Below are positions 53,144 through 60,588 of a stretch of 64,000 bases of DNA, in pieces. The DNA is from DASQZT01 sp963728965 (GTDB lineage Bacteria; Acidobacteriota; Terriglobia; Bryobacterales; Bryobacteraceae). Every line of letters starts with the position of its first letter. Position 1 is the first letter of the stretch. A model generated the notes under the pieces. It was not told the DNA's origin. It searched no databases and saw only the letters and a list, made by a program, of their open reading frames with translations. The position numbers and the translations under genes were made by a program. The stretch lies in contig CAVSMH010000008.1 of NCBI GenBank assembly GCA_963728965.1, positions 186,001-250,000 of the forward strand. The letters are read 5' to 3'.

Positions 53144-53172
53144 ATTATCTCATCGAGGTGTAGTCGTGTCAA
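53144..53172 (-). promoter_or_regulatory. Near-consensus sigma-70 promoter for the TonB-dependent receptor
   Basis: On the minus strand TTGACA (53172-53167, perfect) and GATAAT (53149-53144, 5 of 6) are separated by exactly 17 bases. This is the clearest housekeeping promoter in the window. Transcription would start near 53137, about 240 bases before the receptor ATG. Confidence 0.75.
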
Positions 53173-53254
53173 GCAGAAACGTGACGCTTCGGAATGCTCT
53201 TTACAACCGCGCCCGACGGGCGCTTGCACGACCTTCGTCCGTCATACCCGGTGT

Positions 53255-54406
53255 CTAGGCGAGGTGTCTGGCCAGGAAAGGCAGACCGCGCTTCCCCCAG
53301 AAGGAGTGCGGGCCCGGGAACACTTCCTGGTCCGTCAACTCCGGCGCGCCGAACACCTGGTAGACCTTCTTGACGCGTTCGAAGCTGGCCCTGCTGGCCC
53401 ACACCGGGAAGATGGTGTCTTGCTCGCCCGACTCGACGAACAGTGCGCGCGGGGCAATCAGACCGGCTACATCATACATCTCCGCCCAGTTCAAAATACC
53501 GGGAACGTAATTGTCGATGCAGTGCGAGAGACTCAGGATGCAGTCGCGGAAGGTGTTCAGGTAGCAGCTCACCAGGGCCGCTTTGATGCGCGGTTCGAGC
53601 GCCGCGCTGAACAGTGTCGCAGTTCCCCCGCCGGAGCAGCCCATGCAGCCCACACGAGCCGCGTTCAGCTCGGGACGAGTCTCGATCCAGTCGATCGTTC
53701 GCATCACGTCCCAAACCCGCCAGCCGATCATGGTTTGTCCGAAGAGCAGTGCCGCGCCCGCTGCGGGCTGGCAGGCCGACGCCGTCAGGCCCTTCTTTTT
53801 CGTGAGCGGATCGCGGCGGCAGCCGAACGCCATCGGCTCGATCGCCACCGCGGCCATGCCATGCTCCACCACTTGAATGGCGTAGTCGTATTCGTAACCA
53901 ACTTTGGTCGTGCGGTCGCGGCCGTGCTCATCGATGCCCACAATGTCGTCCACGCCGCGGCCGTGTCCCGGAAGGCAAATGACCGGGGAGTAGGGAGCCC
54001 TCTCGGATTTGGGAGCCAACAGGTAGCCCAACACCCAAACATCCGGCCGGCTCTCGAAAACAAATCGCTCGCGGCGGTATGCCGGGAAGTCGCGGATTTC
54101 GAGGGTTTGCGATTGAAGCGGGCCGCGGCGCGCCGGGAACCCGCCGAGCAGCTCGGCAATCTTGGGGCGGAGCGCCTTCTGCCACGTTTCGGCGTCCCGC
54201 CGGTTCTGCGCCGCAAACGAGAGCCGCAGCGGCGCCGATTCGTACAGCCGGTGCGAAAAGACCACCGGGTCGAACCCGGTTCCGTTCACCTTGTCCAGGT
54301 ACCCGTCCAGGGCGCCCGTGTAGGGCGGCGTATCCGCCGCGCGCAACTGCAGCGCGGCGCCGCCTGCGGCCAGTTTCGCCAGATCGCGTCGTGTCATGTC
54401 CCACAT
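53255..54406 (-). CDS. Exported alpha/beta-hydrolase, acetyl-xylan-esterase-like
   Basis: A 383-residue secreted hydrolase. The Tat-like start is MWDMTRRDLAKLAAGGAALQ from ATG 54406; ATG 54397 is also possible. The core is alpha/beta-hydrolase (Abhydrolase_7/AXE1-like): PVICLPGHGRGVDDIVG, nucleophile Ser in VGCMGCSGGGTATL, Asp in FVESGEQDTIFPV, and catalytic His in FPGPHSFWG. The family deacetylates hemicellulose. It is separated by the 360-base leader and promoter region from the receptor gene and is divergent from the permease gene. Confidence 0.82.
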   Translation of the reverse strand: MWDMTRRDLAKLAAGGAALQLRAADTPPYTGALDGYLDKVNGTGFDPVVFSHRLYESAPLRLSFAAQNRRDAETWQKALRPKIAELLGGFPARRGPLQSQTLEIRDFPAYRRERFVFESRPDVWVLGYLLAPKSERAPYSPVICLPGHGRGVDDIVGIDEHGRDRTTKVGYEYDYAIQVVEHGMAAVAIEPMAFGCRRDPLTKKKGLTASACQPAAGAALLFGQTMIGWRVWDVMRTIDWIETRPELNAARVGCMGCSGGGTATLFSAALEPRIKAALVSCYLNTFRDCILSLSHCIDNYVPGILNWAEMYDVAGLIAPRALFVESGEQDTIFPVWASRASFERVKKVYQVFGAPELTDQEVFPGPHSFWGKRGLPFLARHLA

Positions 54407-54489
54407 ATACACCGGAGCCGCACTCCCACGCCATTTAAATCGCCTGGTCAGTTGCGCTGGACGATGCAATTCCGAAACAATACAGGTTC

Positions 54490-55848
54490 ATGGCTAATTC
54501 AGCGTCTTCCAGCGGGGCGCCTCGCCCGGAGAAGTATGTCTGGTATCGCGAGCTAACCGGTTATCACTGGTTCGTGGTCGCCGTGGCCAGCGTCGGCTGG
54601 ATGTTCGATACCATGGCGCAGCAGTTGTTCAACCTGGCGCGCAAGCCAGCCATCACCGAACTGCTGGGCGGTCGGGCCACTAACGCCGCGGTGGATGCGC
54701 AGTCCTCGTATTCAACCTGCATCTTCATGATCGGCTGGGCATTGGGCGGTGTTCTGTTCGGCATTCTGGGCGACCGAATCGGCCGCGCCAAGACCATGAC
54801 ACTTACCATCCTGTCCTATTCGCTGTTCACCGCCATCAGCGTGATCGCCACCAACCTCTGGGATTTCAACGTGTACCGTTTCCTGTGCGGTTTCGGCGTA
54901 GGCGGCCAATTTGCGGTGGGCGTCGCTCTGGTGGCCGAAGTGGTGCCGGCCCGGGCGCGGCCTTACGCGCTGGGCTTGGTGCAGGCGGCATCGGCCATCG
55001 GCAACATGATGGCCGCGTTGACCGGAATCGTGCTCGGGCAGTTGGAACAGGCCGGCACCATCGGCGCCGCCTGGCGCTGGGAATTTCTGGCGGGAGCGAT
55101 TCCCGCGCCGCTGGCGATTGTCGTCTTTCTGAAACTGAAGGAACCGGCACAGTGGCTGAAAGCGCGGGCGGAAAAAAAGAAGCTCGGTTCGTTTGCCGAG
55201 CTGTTTTCCGATCCCCGCTGGCGCCACAACTCCATTGTCGGGCTGCTGCTGGCCTTTGCCGGCGTAGTGGGCCTGTGGGGCATCGGCTTCTTCAGTTACG
55301 ACCTGTTCCGTCCGGTCCTGCGGAGCACCTTCGCCGCCCAGGGGCTGACCGGCGCGGCGCTCAATGGCAAGATCACCACCTGGATCGGCCTGACTTCGTT
55401 GTTTCAGAACTGCGGCGCGTTTTTCGGCATCTATGCCTTCACTTACCTGACCCAGCGCACGGGCCGAAAGAAAGCCTTCGCGGTGAGTTTCGTAGCTGCC
55501 ATGGGAGTGACCGCGTTCACCTTCTGGAACCTGAACCATCTCAGCGACATTTTCTGGATGGTTCCGCTCATGGGTTTCGCCCAGCTCTCCCTGTTCGGCG
55601 GCTACTCCATCTATTTCCCGGAACTGTTCCCCACTCGCCTGCGCAGTACGGGCACGAGTTTCTGCTACAACGTAGGCCGCCTGGTAGCCGCGGCCGGACC
55701 GCTGAGCCTGGGCGTGTTGACAAGCCAGGTGTATCACGGTCCGAACGCCCTGCGCTATGCCGGCGTAACCATGTGCCTGGTCTTCCTGGTAGGACTGGCG
55801 GCGTTGCCCTTCGCGCCGGAAACCAAGGGACAGCCCCTGCCCGAGTAG
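54490..55848 (+). CDS. MFS permease, sugar-acid or aromatic-acid type
   Basis: A 452-residue 12-TM major facilitator. The signature loop between TM2 and TM3 is GILGDRIGRAKT, and RFLCGFGVGGQFAVGVAL (motif B-like) and PARARPYALG follow. The insert between TM6 and TM7 (LKARAEKKKLGSFAELFSDP) and PELFPTRLRSTGTSFCYNVGR resemble the SP/AAHS and NanT-like permeases for acids or acidic sugars. Substrate uncertain. It is divergent from the secreted esterase gene, consistent with uptake of products released by it and the fucosidase. Confidence 0.85.
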   Translation: MANSASSSGAPRPEKYVWYRELTGYHWFVVAVASVGWMFDTMAQQLFNLARKPAITELLGGRATNAAVDAQSSYSTCIFMIGWALGGVLFGILGDRIGRAKTMTLTILSYSLFTAISVIATNLWDFNVYRFLCGFGVGGQFAVGVALVAEVVPARARPYALGLVQAASAIGNMMAALTGIVLGQLEQAGTIGAAWRWEFLAGAIPAPLAIVVFLKLKEPAQWLKARAEKKKLGSFAELFSDPRWRHNSIVGLLLAFAGVVGLWGIGFFSYDLFRPVLRSTFAAQGLTGAALNGKITTWIGLTSLFQNCGAFFGIYAFTYLTQRTGRKKAFAVSFVAAMGVTAFTFWNLNHLSDIFWMVPLMGFAQLSLFGGYSIYFPELFPTRLRSTGTSFCYNVGRLVAAAGPLSLGVLTSQVYHGPNALRYAGVTMCLVFLVGLAALPFAPETKGQPLPE

Positions 55849-55927
55849 CCGCCCGAAGTCTCCGCACCGCCTCCTGGCAGCGGGAGCGCCGCGACTTCTT
55901 ACGGCGCTCCCCGGCCGCCGCACTCTG

Positions 55928-56410
55928 CTAGTGCGTGCCTGCCTGTGCCATGAATTCCATCATTCGCCGATGCAGTTCCTCGGGCGAGAGCCGATCTTTC
56001 ACTGTGGCCATGGCCCAGATGTGGCCCCAGGGGTCGGCCACCCACGCATACCGGTCGCCGAAAAACATATCGCCGGGCTGGATGATCCCGGTGGCTCCGG
56101 CGTCCACGGCCCGCTGGAACGCGGCATCCACATCGTCCACATAGCGTTCGAGCACCACGCTGGTGCCGCCCAGCCGCTGTGGCGACCGAAACTTCGATTC
56201 CGATGGGCCCGAGCTGTCCTCGGCTAGCTGTATGTAGGAATCGCCGATTTTGAGCTGTGCGAAGACGCCGTGTCCCCCCGGCATTTCGTCGCTATATACC
56301 AGTTGCGCGCCAAAAGCCCGCTCGTAGAAGGCCACGGCGGCCTTGGAATCCACCACCATCAGGTAGGGAACGATCTGCCGGTTGTCCGGCCTTCCACCTT
56401 GAATCGCCAT
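55928..56410 (-). CDS. VOC-family (PhnB/glyoxalase-like) protein
   Basis: A 160-residue protein. The two beta-alpha-beta-beta-beta modules of the VOC fold are present: IVPYLMVVDSKAAVAFYER, GGTSVVLERYVDDVDAAFQ, and DRYAWVADPWGHIWAMATV (metal-ligand-like end). It resembles PhnB/YdcJ-type proteins of unknown substrate. ATG 56410; the longer frame upstream is unlikely. It is monocistronic. Confidence 0.82.
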   Translation of the reverse strand: MAIQGGRPDNRQIVPYLMVVDSKAAVAFYERAFGAQLVYSDEMPGGHGVFAQLKIGDSYIQLAEDSSGPSESKFRSPQRLGGTSVVLERYVDDVDAAFQRAVDAGATGIIQPGDMFFGDRYAWVADPWGHIWAMATVKDRLSPEELHRRMMEFMAQAGTH

Positions 56411-56556
56411 CTCAGTCGCCTCTGTGAGCTGCAGATTTGGTCGGGTGCCTGTCGGCCGCCCCGGAATCACTTTCGCAGTCACCTGGAAAGACGGAGGCAG
56501 GTACGCTGATGTTGCTCGAGCCAGCGCGCTCTTTACATAACTTTACCTGGCCGCCC

Positions 56557-57396
56557 TTACTTACCCGCGAAAGCCGCTTCCAGCGTGTCGGGCAGATCGC
56601 CGAAATCGAAGTAGCGCTGCGTCACCGTGCCTCCCGAGACGCGTACGATGCGGAGCCCCGATTTCGCTCCGCCAAGCGGCATGCCCACAGGGCCGCTGGT
56701 GATCATTTCGAGATCGCCGTCGTGGCCATCGGCGTTGCGATGATAGTGGCCCGCGAATACCATGTGCACGCCATATTCATGCAACATCTTCAGGTATCTC
56801 CGCCGCGTGTCGAGCGGCAGGTTATCGTACTTCTCTTCTTCATTCGGATCGGTGAGGAAGAAGGGAATGTGCTGGAACACGATCAGATTTCTCACGCCCT
56901 CGCGCTTCGCCTTGGCGAGTTCGGCCTGTAGCCAGGATTCCATTTTGGCGGCCTCGCCGGGCACGTTCCTGGGGGCCTTGAGAAGGCTGGAGTTGAGCAC
57001 GAACCCAGCCACATCGCCCATGCGGAAGGTGTAATAGTCGGGCCCGATGCGCTCGCGATAACGCGCCAGCGAGTCCTTGGTCGGCTCGTTCTCCACATCG
57101 TGATTCCCGGGCATGGCGAACAGACGGATCGCCGGATCGAGCCGCGCCGCGATGCGTTTGTATTCGGCCGCCTGTGCCGCGTTGGATCCCTCGTTGATCA
57201 GGTCTCCGGTAATCACCACGAACGCGGGCTTCAGGCGGTTCGCGGTCGCAATCGCGAATTCGAAGTTCGCCGTCTCATGCTCGAATCCGTGATTCTTGCT
57301 GTACATGCCGAACTGCGGGTCCGACATCTGGATAAACGTCTGGGCGGCGAGTGCTCCCGCCGACCAAAGCAAAATTGCGATTCGTCGAGGATTCAT
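56557..57396 (-). CDS. Exported metallophosphoesterase
   Basis: A 279-residue phosphoesterase. Signal peptide (MNPRRIAILLWSAGALAAQ) and then the calcineurin-like motifs in order: SDPQFG (D-x-Q variant of DxH), VVITGDLINEG (GD), PGNHDVENE (GNHD), VFQHIPFF (H) and FAGHYHRN (GHxH). The usual DxH reads DPQ, which changes one metal ligand but is known in the family. Substrate unknown. It is the last gene of the minus-strand operon, with a 4-bp overlap with the DinB-like gene. Confidence 0.85.
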   Translation of the reverse strand: MNPRRIAILLWSAGALAAQTFIQMSDPQFGMYSKNHGFEHETANFEFAIATANRLKPAFVVITGDLINEGSNAAQAAEYKRIAARLDPAIRLFAMPGNHDVENEPTKDSLARYRERIGPDYYTFRMGDVAGFVLNSSLLKAPRNVPGEAAKMESWLQAELAKAKREGVRNLIVFQHIPFFLTDPNEEEKYDNLPLDTRRRYLKMLHEYGVHMVFAGHYHRNADGHDGDLEMITSGPVGMPLGGAKSGLRIVRVSGGTVTQRYFDFGDLPDTLEAAFAGK

Positions 57397-57908
57397 GGTT
57401 TGAGTTGATAGGACTGTCCTAACGGCCCCGCCCCGGCCAGGTACTTGCGCGCCCGCACCAGTTCGGCAATCTGCCGGATGTGCCCCAGGTCGTGCAGCGC
57501 CCATTCATGCAGCATCTGCGCCATGGTGATTTCGCCCACTTCCTGATGCATCGCCGTACGACTGCCCGCCTCCGCGGGAAGCCCGCGCAGGTGTTCGATA
57601 TTGGTTTCGCGCTGCTCTTCGAAATGATCGAACGCGTCTTCGGGATCGGCGTTGCGGTACAGGTCGAGATGGAACTGCGCATCATCCGGCGCCAACTCGG
57701 GCCGCTCCTCGCTCAGGAAGCGGTCCACCCGCAGCCGATAGCAGTGTCCTTCGCTGTGGGAAAGATGGGCCAGCACCTCGGCGATCGAGAAACGGTCTTC
57801 GGCGGGCTTCCAGCGCGCGTCTTCCTCCGAGACCTCGCCCATCAATCCGCGGAGAACGCCGGGCGTCGCCTCCAGCAGGTCGAGGCAGGGCAGTTCATCC
57901 TGGGCCAT
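57393..57908 (-). CDS. DinB-superfamily protein
   Basis: A 171-residue four-helix-bundle protein of the DinB/YfiT type. The metal-site His residues are in AEVLAHLSHSEGHCYR and WALHDLGHIRQIAEL, the standard three-His arrangement. DinB proteins are often thiol-dependent transferases or of unknown role. It lies 4 bp after the SDR gene in the same operon and overlaps the metallophosphoesterase gene by 4 bp. Confidence 0.82.
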   Translation of the reverse strand: MAQDELPCLDLLEATPGVLRGLMGEVSEEDARWKPAEDRFSIAEVLAHLSHSEGHCYRLRVDRFLSEERPELAPDDAQFHLDLYRNADPEDAFDHFEEQRETNIEHLRGLPAEAGSRTAMHQEVGEITMAQMLHEWALHDLGHIRQIAELVRARKYLAGAGPLGQSYQLKP

Positions 57909-57912
57909 CTGT

Positions 57913-58698
57913 CTATCCTACGACGTTCTCGCCACCGTCCACCTGCAGCGTATTGCCGGTGAGCCAGTAGGTGGCAGGGTGGCACAGGGCTGCGATGCAG
58001 CGTGCCACATCCTCCGGCGCGGTCAGCCTGTGATGCGGATTGCGCTGGCGGGCGATCTCGATCAGTTTCTCGTGCCCCGGAATCAGGCGCAGGGCCGGGG
58101 TGTCGGTCACTCCGGCCAGAATCGCGTTCGCCGTGATTCCCGCCGGCGCCAGTTCCACGGCAAGCTGGCGGATGTGCGCTTCCAGGATCGCCTTGGCGGC
58201 GCTCACCGGACCGTAGCTGGGAATGGCCCGGGTGCCGCCGCTCGAGGTCATGGCGAAAATGCGCCCGCCGTAATCGAACAGTCCCGCGCGCAGGCAGTCC
58301 TGCACCCAGTACACCAGCGAATGGCCCATCGTATCGGCGGTGATCTCCAACTGCTTGCGGGAGACCACCTGCTCGGCCCCCGCCAGCGGCTTCAGCGACC
58401 CGAAGGCCAGGGAATGCAGCAGCACGCGAAGCACGCCCGGCGGATCGCTGAGACGTTGCCGGATCCGCTCCACGATCTCCTGCCGGAATTCGTCGTCGGA
58501 GGCGTTGCGGTTGAAGAATTCCACCTCTCGGCCCATGCCGCGGATCTTCTGTTGGATCTCTTCTACGTGCGGCAGCTTGTCGCGGCGGTCCAGGTGCACG
58601 CCGAAAATGTTCATGCCGGTGCGCGCCAGTTCCAAAGCGGTGGCCTCGCCGAAGCCGCTGCTGGCGCCCAGAATCAGGGCCCAAGGTTGTTTGCTCAT
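57913..58698 (-). CDS. Enoyl-ACP reductase-like SDR (FabI/FabL type)
   Basis: A 261-residue short-chain dehydrogenase. NAD(P) motif LGASSGFGEATALE, and the active site is Tyr-x6-Lys (YGPVSAAK), the spacing of FabI/FabL enoyl reductases rather than the YxxxK of ordinary SDRs. LLHSLAFGSLKPL resembles the FabI HSIAF region. The end DGGENVVG is typical. It likely reduces the enoyl double bond in fatty acid synthesis, possibly a second isoenzyme. 4-bp overlap with tsaE. Confidence 0.8.
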   Translation of the reverse strand: MSKQPWALILGASSGFGEATALELARTGMNIFGVHLDRRDKLPHVEEIQQKIRGMGREVEFFNRNASDDEFRQEIVERIRQRLSDPPGVLRVLLHSLAFGSLKPLAGAEQVVSRKQLEITADTMGHSLVYWVQDCLRAGLFDYGGRIFAMTSSGGTRAIPSYGPVSAAKAILEAHIRQLAVELAPAGITANAILAGVTDTPALRLIPGHEKLIEIARQRNPHHRLTAPEDVARCIAALCHPATYWLTGNTLQVDGGENVVG

Positions 58699-59114
58699 TG
58701 GAGTTCGGTGATTTCAATCTCCCTTTCGTCGCCGGTGGCGTGAATGCGGATCTCGATCCGGTTGGGCGGCAGGAGGCGCGGGAACTTCTCGCCCCACTCG
58801 ATCAGCGCCAGCGCGTCGCGGTCCCAGAGATCGTCCAGGCCCAGTGTGGCCGCCTCCCGCGCGTCCTCCAGGCGATACAGATCGACATGGTATACGCGTC
58901 CTTCGCCGTATTCGTGGATCAGGGTGAAGGTGGGGCTCGAAACCTCGTCGGGCAATGCCGCGCCGAGCCCGCTCACGATGCCCTTGGCCAGCGTGGTCTT
59001 GCCGGCTCCCAGGTTGCCGATCAGCAGCACCACGCCGCGGCGCGGCAGTTCTTTCGCGAGCCGCTCGCCGAGCGCGATCGTCTCCGCCTCAGACGAGGTG
59101 CGATACCGCGGCAC
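58695..59114 (-). CDS. tsaE: tRNA t6A-synthesis ATPase
   Basis: It supports TsaD/TsaB in making the essential t6A37 modification of tRNAs. A compact 139-residue P-loop ATPase: Walker A GNLGAGKTTLAKG, SSPTFTLIHEY, VYHVDLYRL, and ALIEWGEKFP, all TsaE marks. The start lies within the end of the hydrate-repair gene (26-bp overlap). Essential-gene neighbours suggest constant expression. Confidence 0.93.
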   Translation of the reverse strand: MPRYRTSSEAETIALGERLAKELPRRGVVLLIGNLGAGKTTLAKGIVSGLGAALPDEVSSPTFTLIHEYGEGRVYHVDLYRLEDAREAATLGLDDLWDRDALALIEWGEKFPRLLPPNRIEIRIHATGDEREIEITELQ

Positions 59115-60588
59115 ATTCCTCCATGGCGTGCGGAAGATATTTCAGAATGTCGGTGGCGATGAAACATTTCTCGCCGAGCTCGCGTGCGCCGATCTCGGCA
59201 GCCATGCCATGCAGGTACACGGCCGCGGCCACCGCTTCGTCCGGCTGGTGCGGAAACTGCGCCAGAAAACCCGCGATCAGCCCGGTGAGGATGTCGCCCG
59301 TGCCGCCGGTGCCCAGCGCGGGCGTTCCGGTGGGATTGATCCAGGCGCGGCCATCGGCGAAGGCCATGACGGTTCGCTGGCCTTTGAGGACCAGCGTGAC
59401 GTGGCGCCGGGCGGCGAAGGCGCGCGCGGCAGCGACGCGGTCCTGCTGGATCTCGGCGGTGGGTTTGCCGGTGAGCCGCGACATCTCACCCGGATGCGGG
59501 GTGAGCACGCGCAGGCGGGAAGCCGATCCGGACAGTTCGCCCGTCAGGGCGTCCGCATCGATCACCACGGGCATCTCGAGCTGCCGCAGCGCGTCCGATA
59601 CCAGCGCCTCCGTCTGCGGACCGCGGCCCAATCCCGGCCCCATGGCCACCACCGTCTTGCCCGCCGCCAGGGCTTCCACGGTGGTTTCGCCGAGCGATGC
59701 CGTCATCAGCTCCGGCGCGTGGGCCGCGATTTGCGGGATCGCCGCTGCCGCCGACGCCACGGTCACGAGCCCGGCCCCGGCGCGCAGCGCGGCCAGTCCC
59801 GACATGGAGGGCGCGCCGGTCTTTCCGGGCGATCCTCCGACCACCAGCACGTGGCCGAAGGTTCCTTTGTGGCCCCCCGGCGGGCGCGGCGCCAGCAGCG
59901 CCCGGAACATCGAAGGCTCGACCAGCGAGAGCGGCACCTGCTCGTACAGCCGCTCCGGGCTGCCGATGGCGCCCACCACCAGCTCGCCGATATGATCGCA
60001 ATTGGGCGGCAGAACCTGCGCCAATTTGGGAGCGGTGAAGGTCACGGTTGCATCAGCGCGAGCGAACTCGCCCACCGCCTGGCCGGAATCGGTCGGCATG
60101 CCGGAGGGAAGATCGACCGCCACCACCTTTGCCAGCGGAAACCCGGCATTGATCTCGCGAATGGCATCCAGCATCGAGCCCGTGGCGGCTCCGGTGATGC
60201 CCGTGCCCAGCAGCGCATCCACCACCAGCGTGGCGCCCCGGGCATCGGCGGTGATCTCACGCCTTGCCGGGCAGCCCGCTGCCTGGAGCATCCGGTAGTT
60301 CGCCGCGGCATCACCCTTCAGGTCTTCCGGGTTCGCCAACAGGATCACGCACAGCATTTGCGGCCGCACGCGCGTGAAAAGCTGGCGCGCGATCACCATT
60401 CCATCGCCGCCGTTGTTACCCTTCCCGCACAGCACCGCAATGCGTTGGGCCGCCAGGGGCGCGAAACGCCGCTCCAGAAACTCCAGGACGCGATGCCCGG
60501 CGTTCTCCATCAGCACCACGCCGGGAATGCCCAGTTCGATGGTGCGCCGGTCCACCTCGCGCATCTCGGCCGCGGTCAGGACCTTCAT
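59089..60588 (-). CDS. nnr: Bifunctional NAD(P)H-hydrate epimerase/dehydratase
   Basis: It repairs damaged NAD(P)H hydrates. 499 residues: an N-terminal epimerase (YjeF_N, about 1-210; VLCGKGNNGGDGMVIAR, VVDALLGTGITG) and a C-terminal ADP-dependent dehydratase (about 225-495; VLVVGGSPGKTGAPSMSG, PHPGEMSRLTG, NPTGTPALGTGGTGDILTG). The fused form is common in bacteria. It overlaps tsaE by 26 bp, matching the known yjeF-tsaE neighbourhood of other bacteria, and the SpoIIE-like gene by 4 bp. Confidence 0.93.
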   Translation of the reverse strand: MKVLTAAEMREVDRRTIELGIPGVVLMENAGHRVLEFLERRFAPLAAQRIAVLCGKGNNGGDGMVIARQLFTRVRPQMLCVILLANPEDLKGDAAANYRMLQAAGCPARREITADARGATLVVDALLGTGITGAATGSMLDAIREINAGFPLAKVVAVDLPSGMPTDSGQAVGEFARADATVTFTAPKLAQVLPPNCDHIGELVVGAIGSPERLYEQVPLSLVEPSMFRALLAPRPPGGHKGTFGHVLVVGGSPGKTGAPSMSGLAALRAGAGLVTVASAAAAIPQIAAHAPELMTASLGETTVEALAAGKTVVAMGPGLGRGPQTEALVSDALRQLEMPVVIDADALTGELSGSASRLRVLTPHPGEMSRLTGKPTAEIQQDRVAAARAFAARRHVTLVLKGQRTVMAFADGRAWINPTGTPALGTGGTGDILTGLIAGFLAQFPHQPDEAVAAAVYLHGMAAEIGARELGEKCFIATDILKYLPHAMEECAAVSHLV

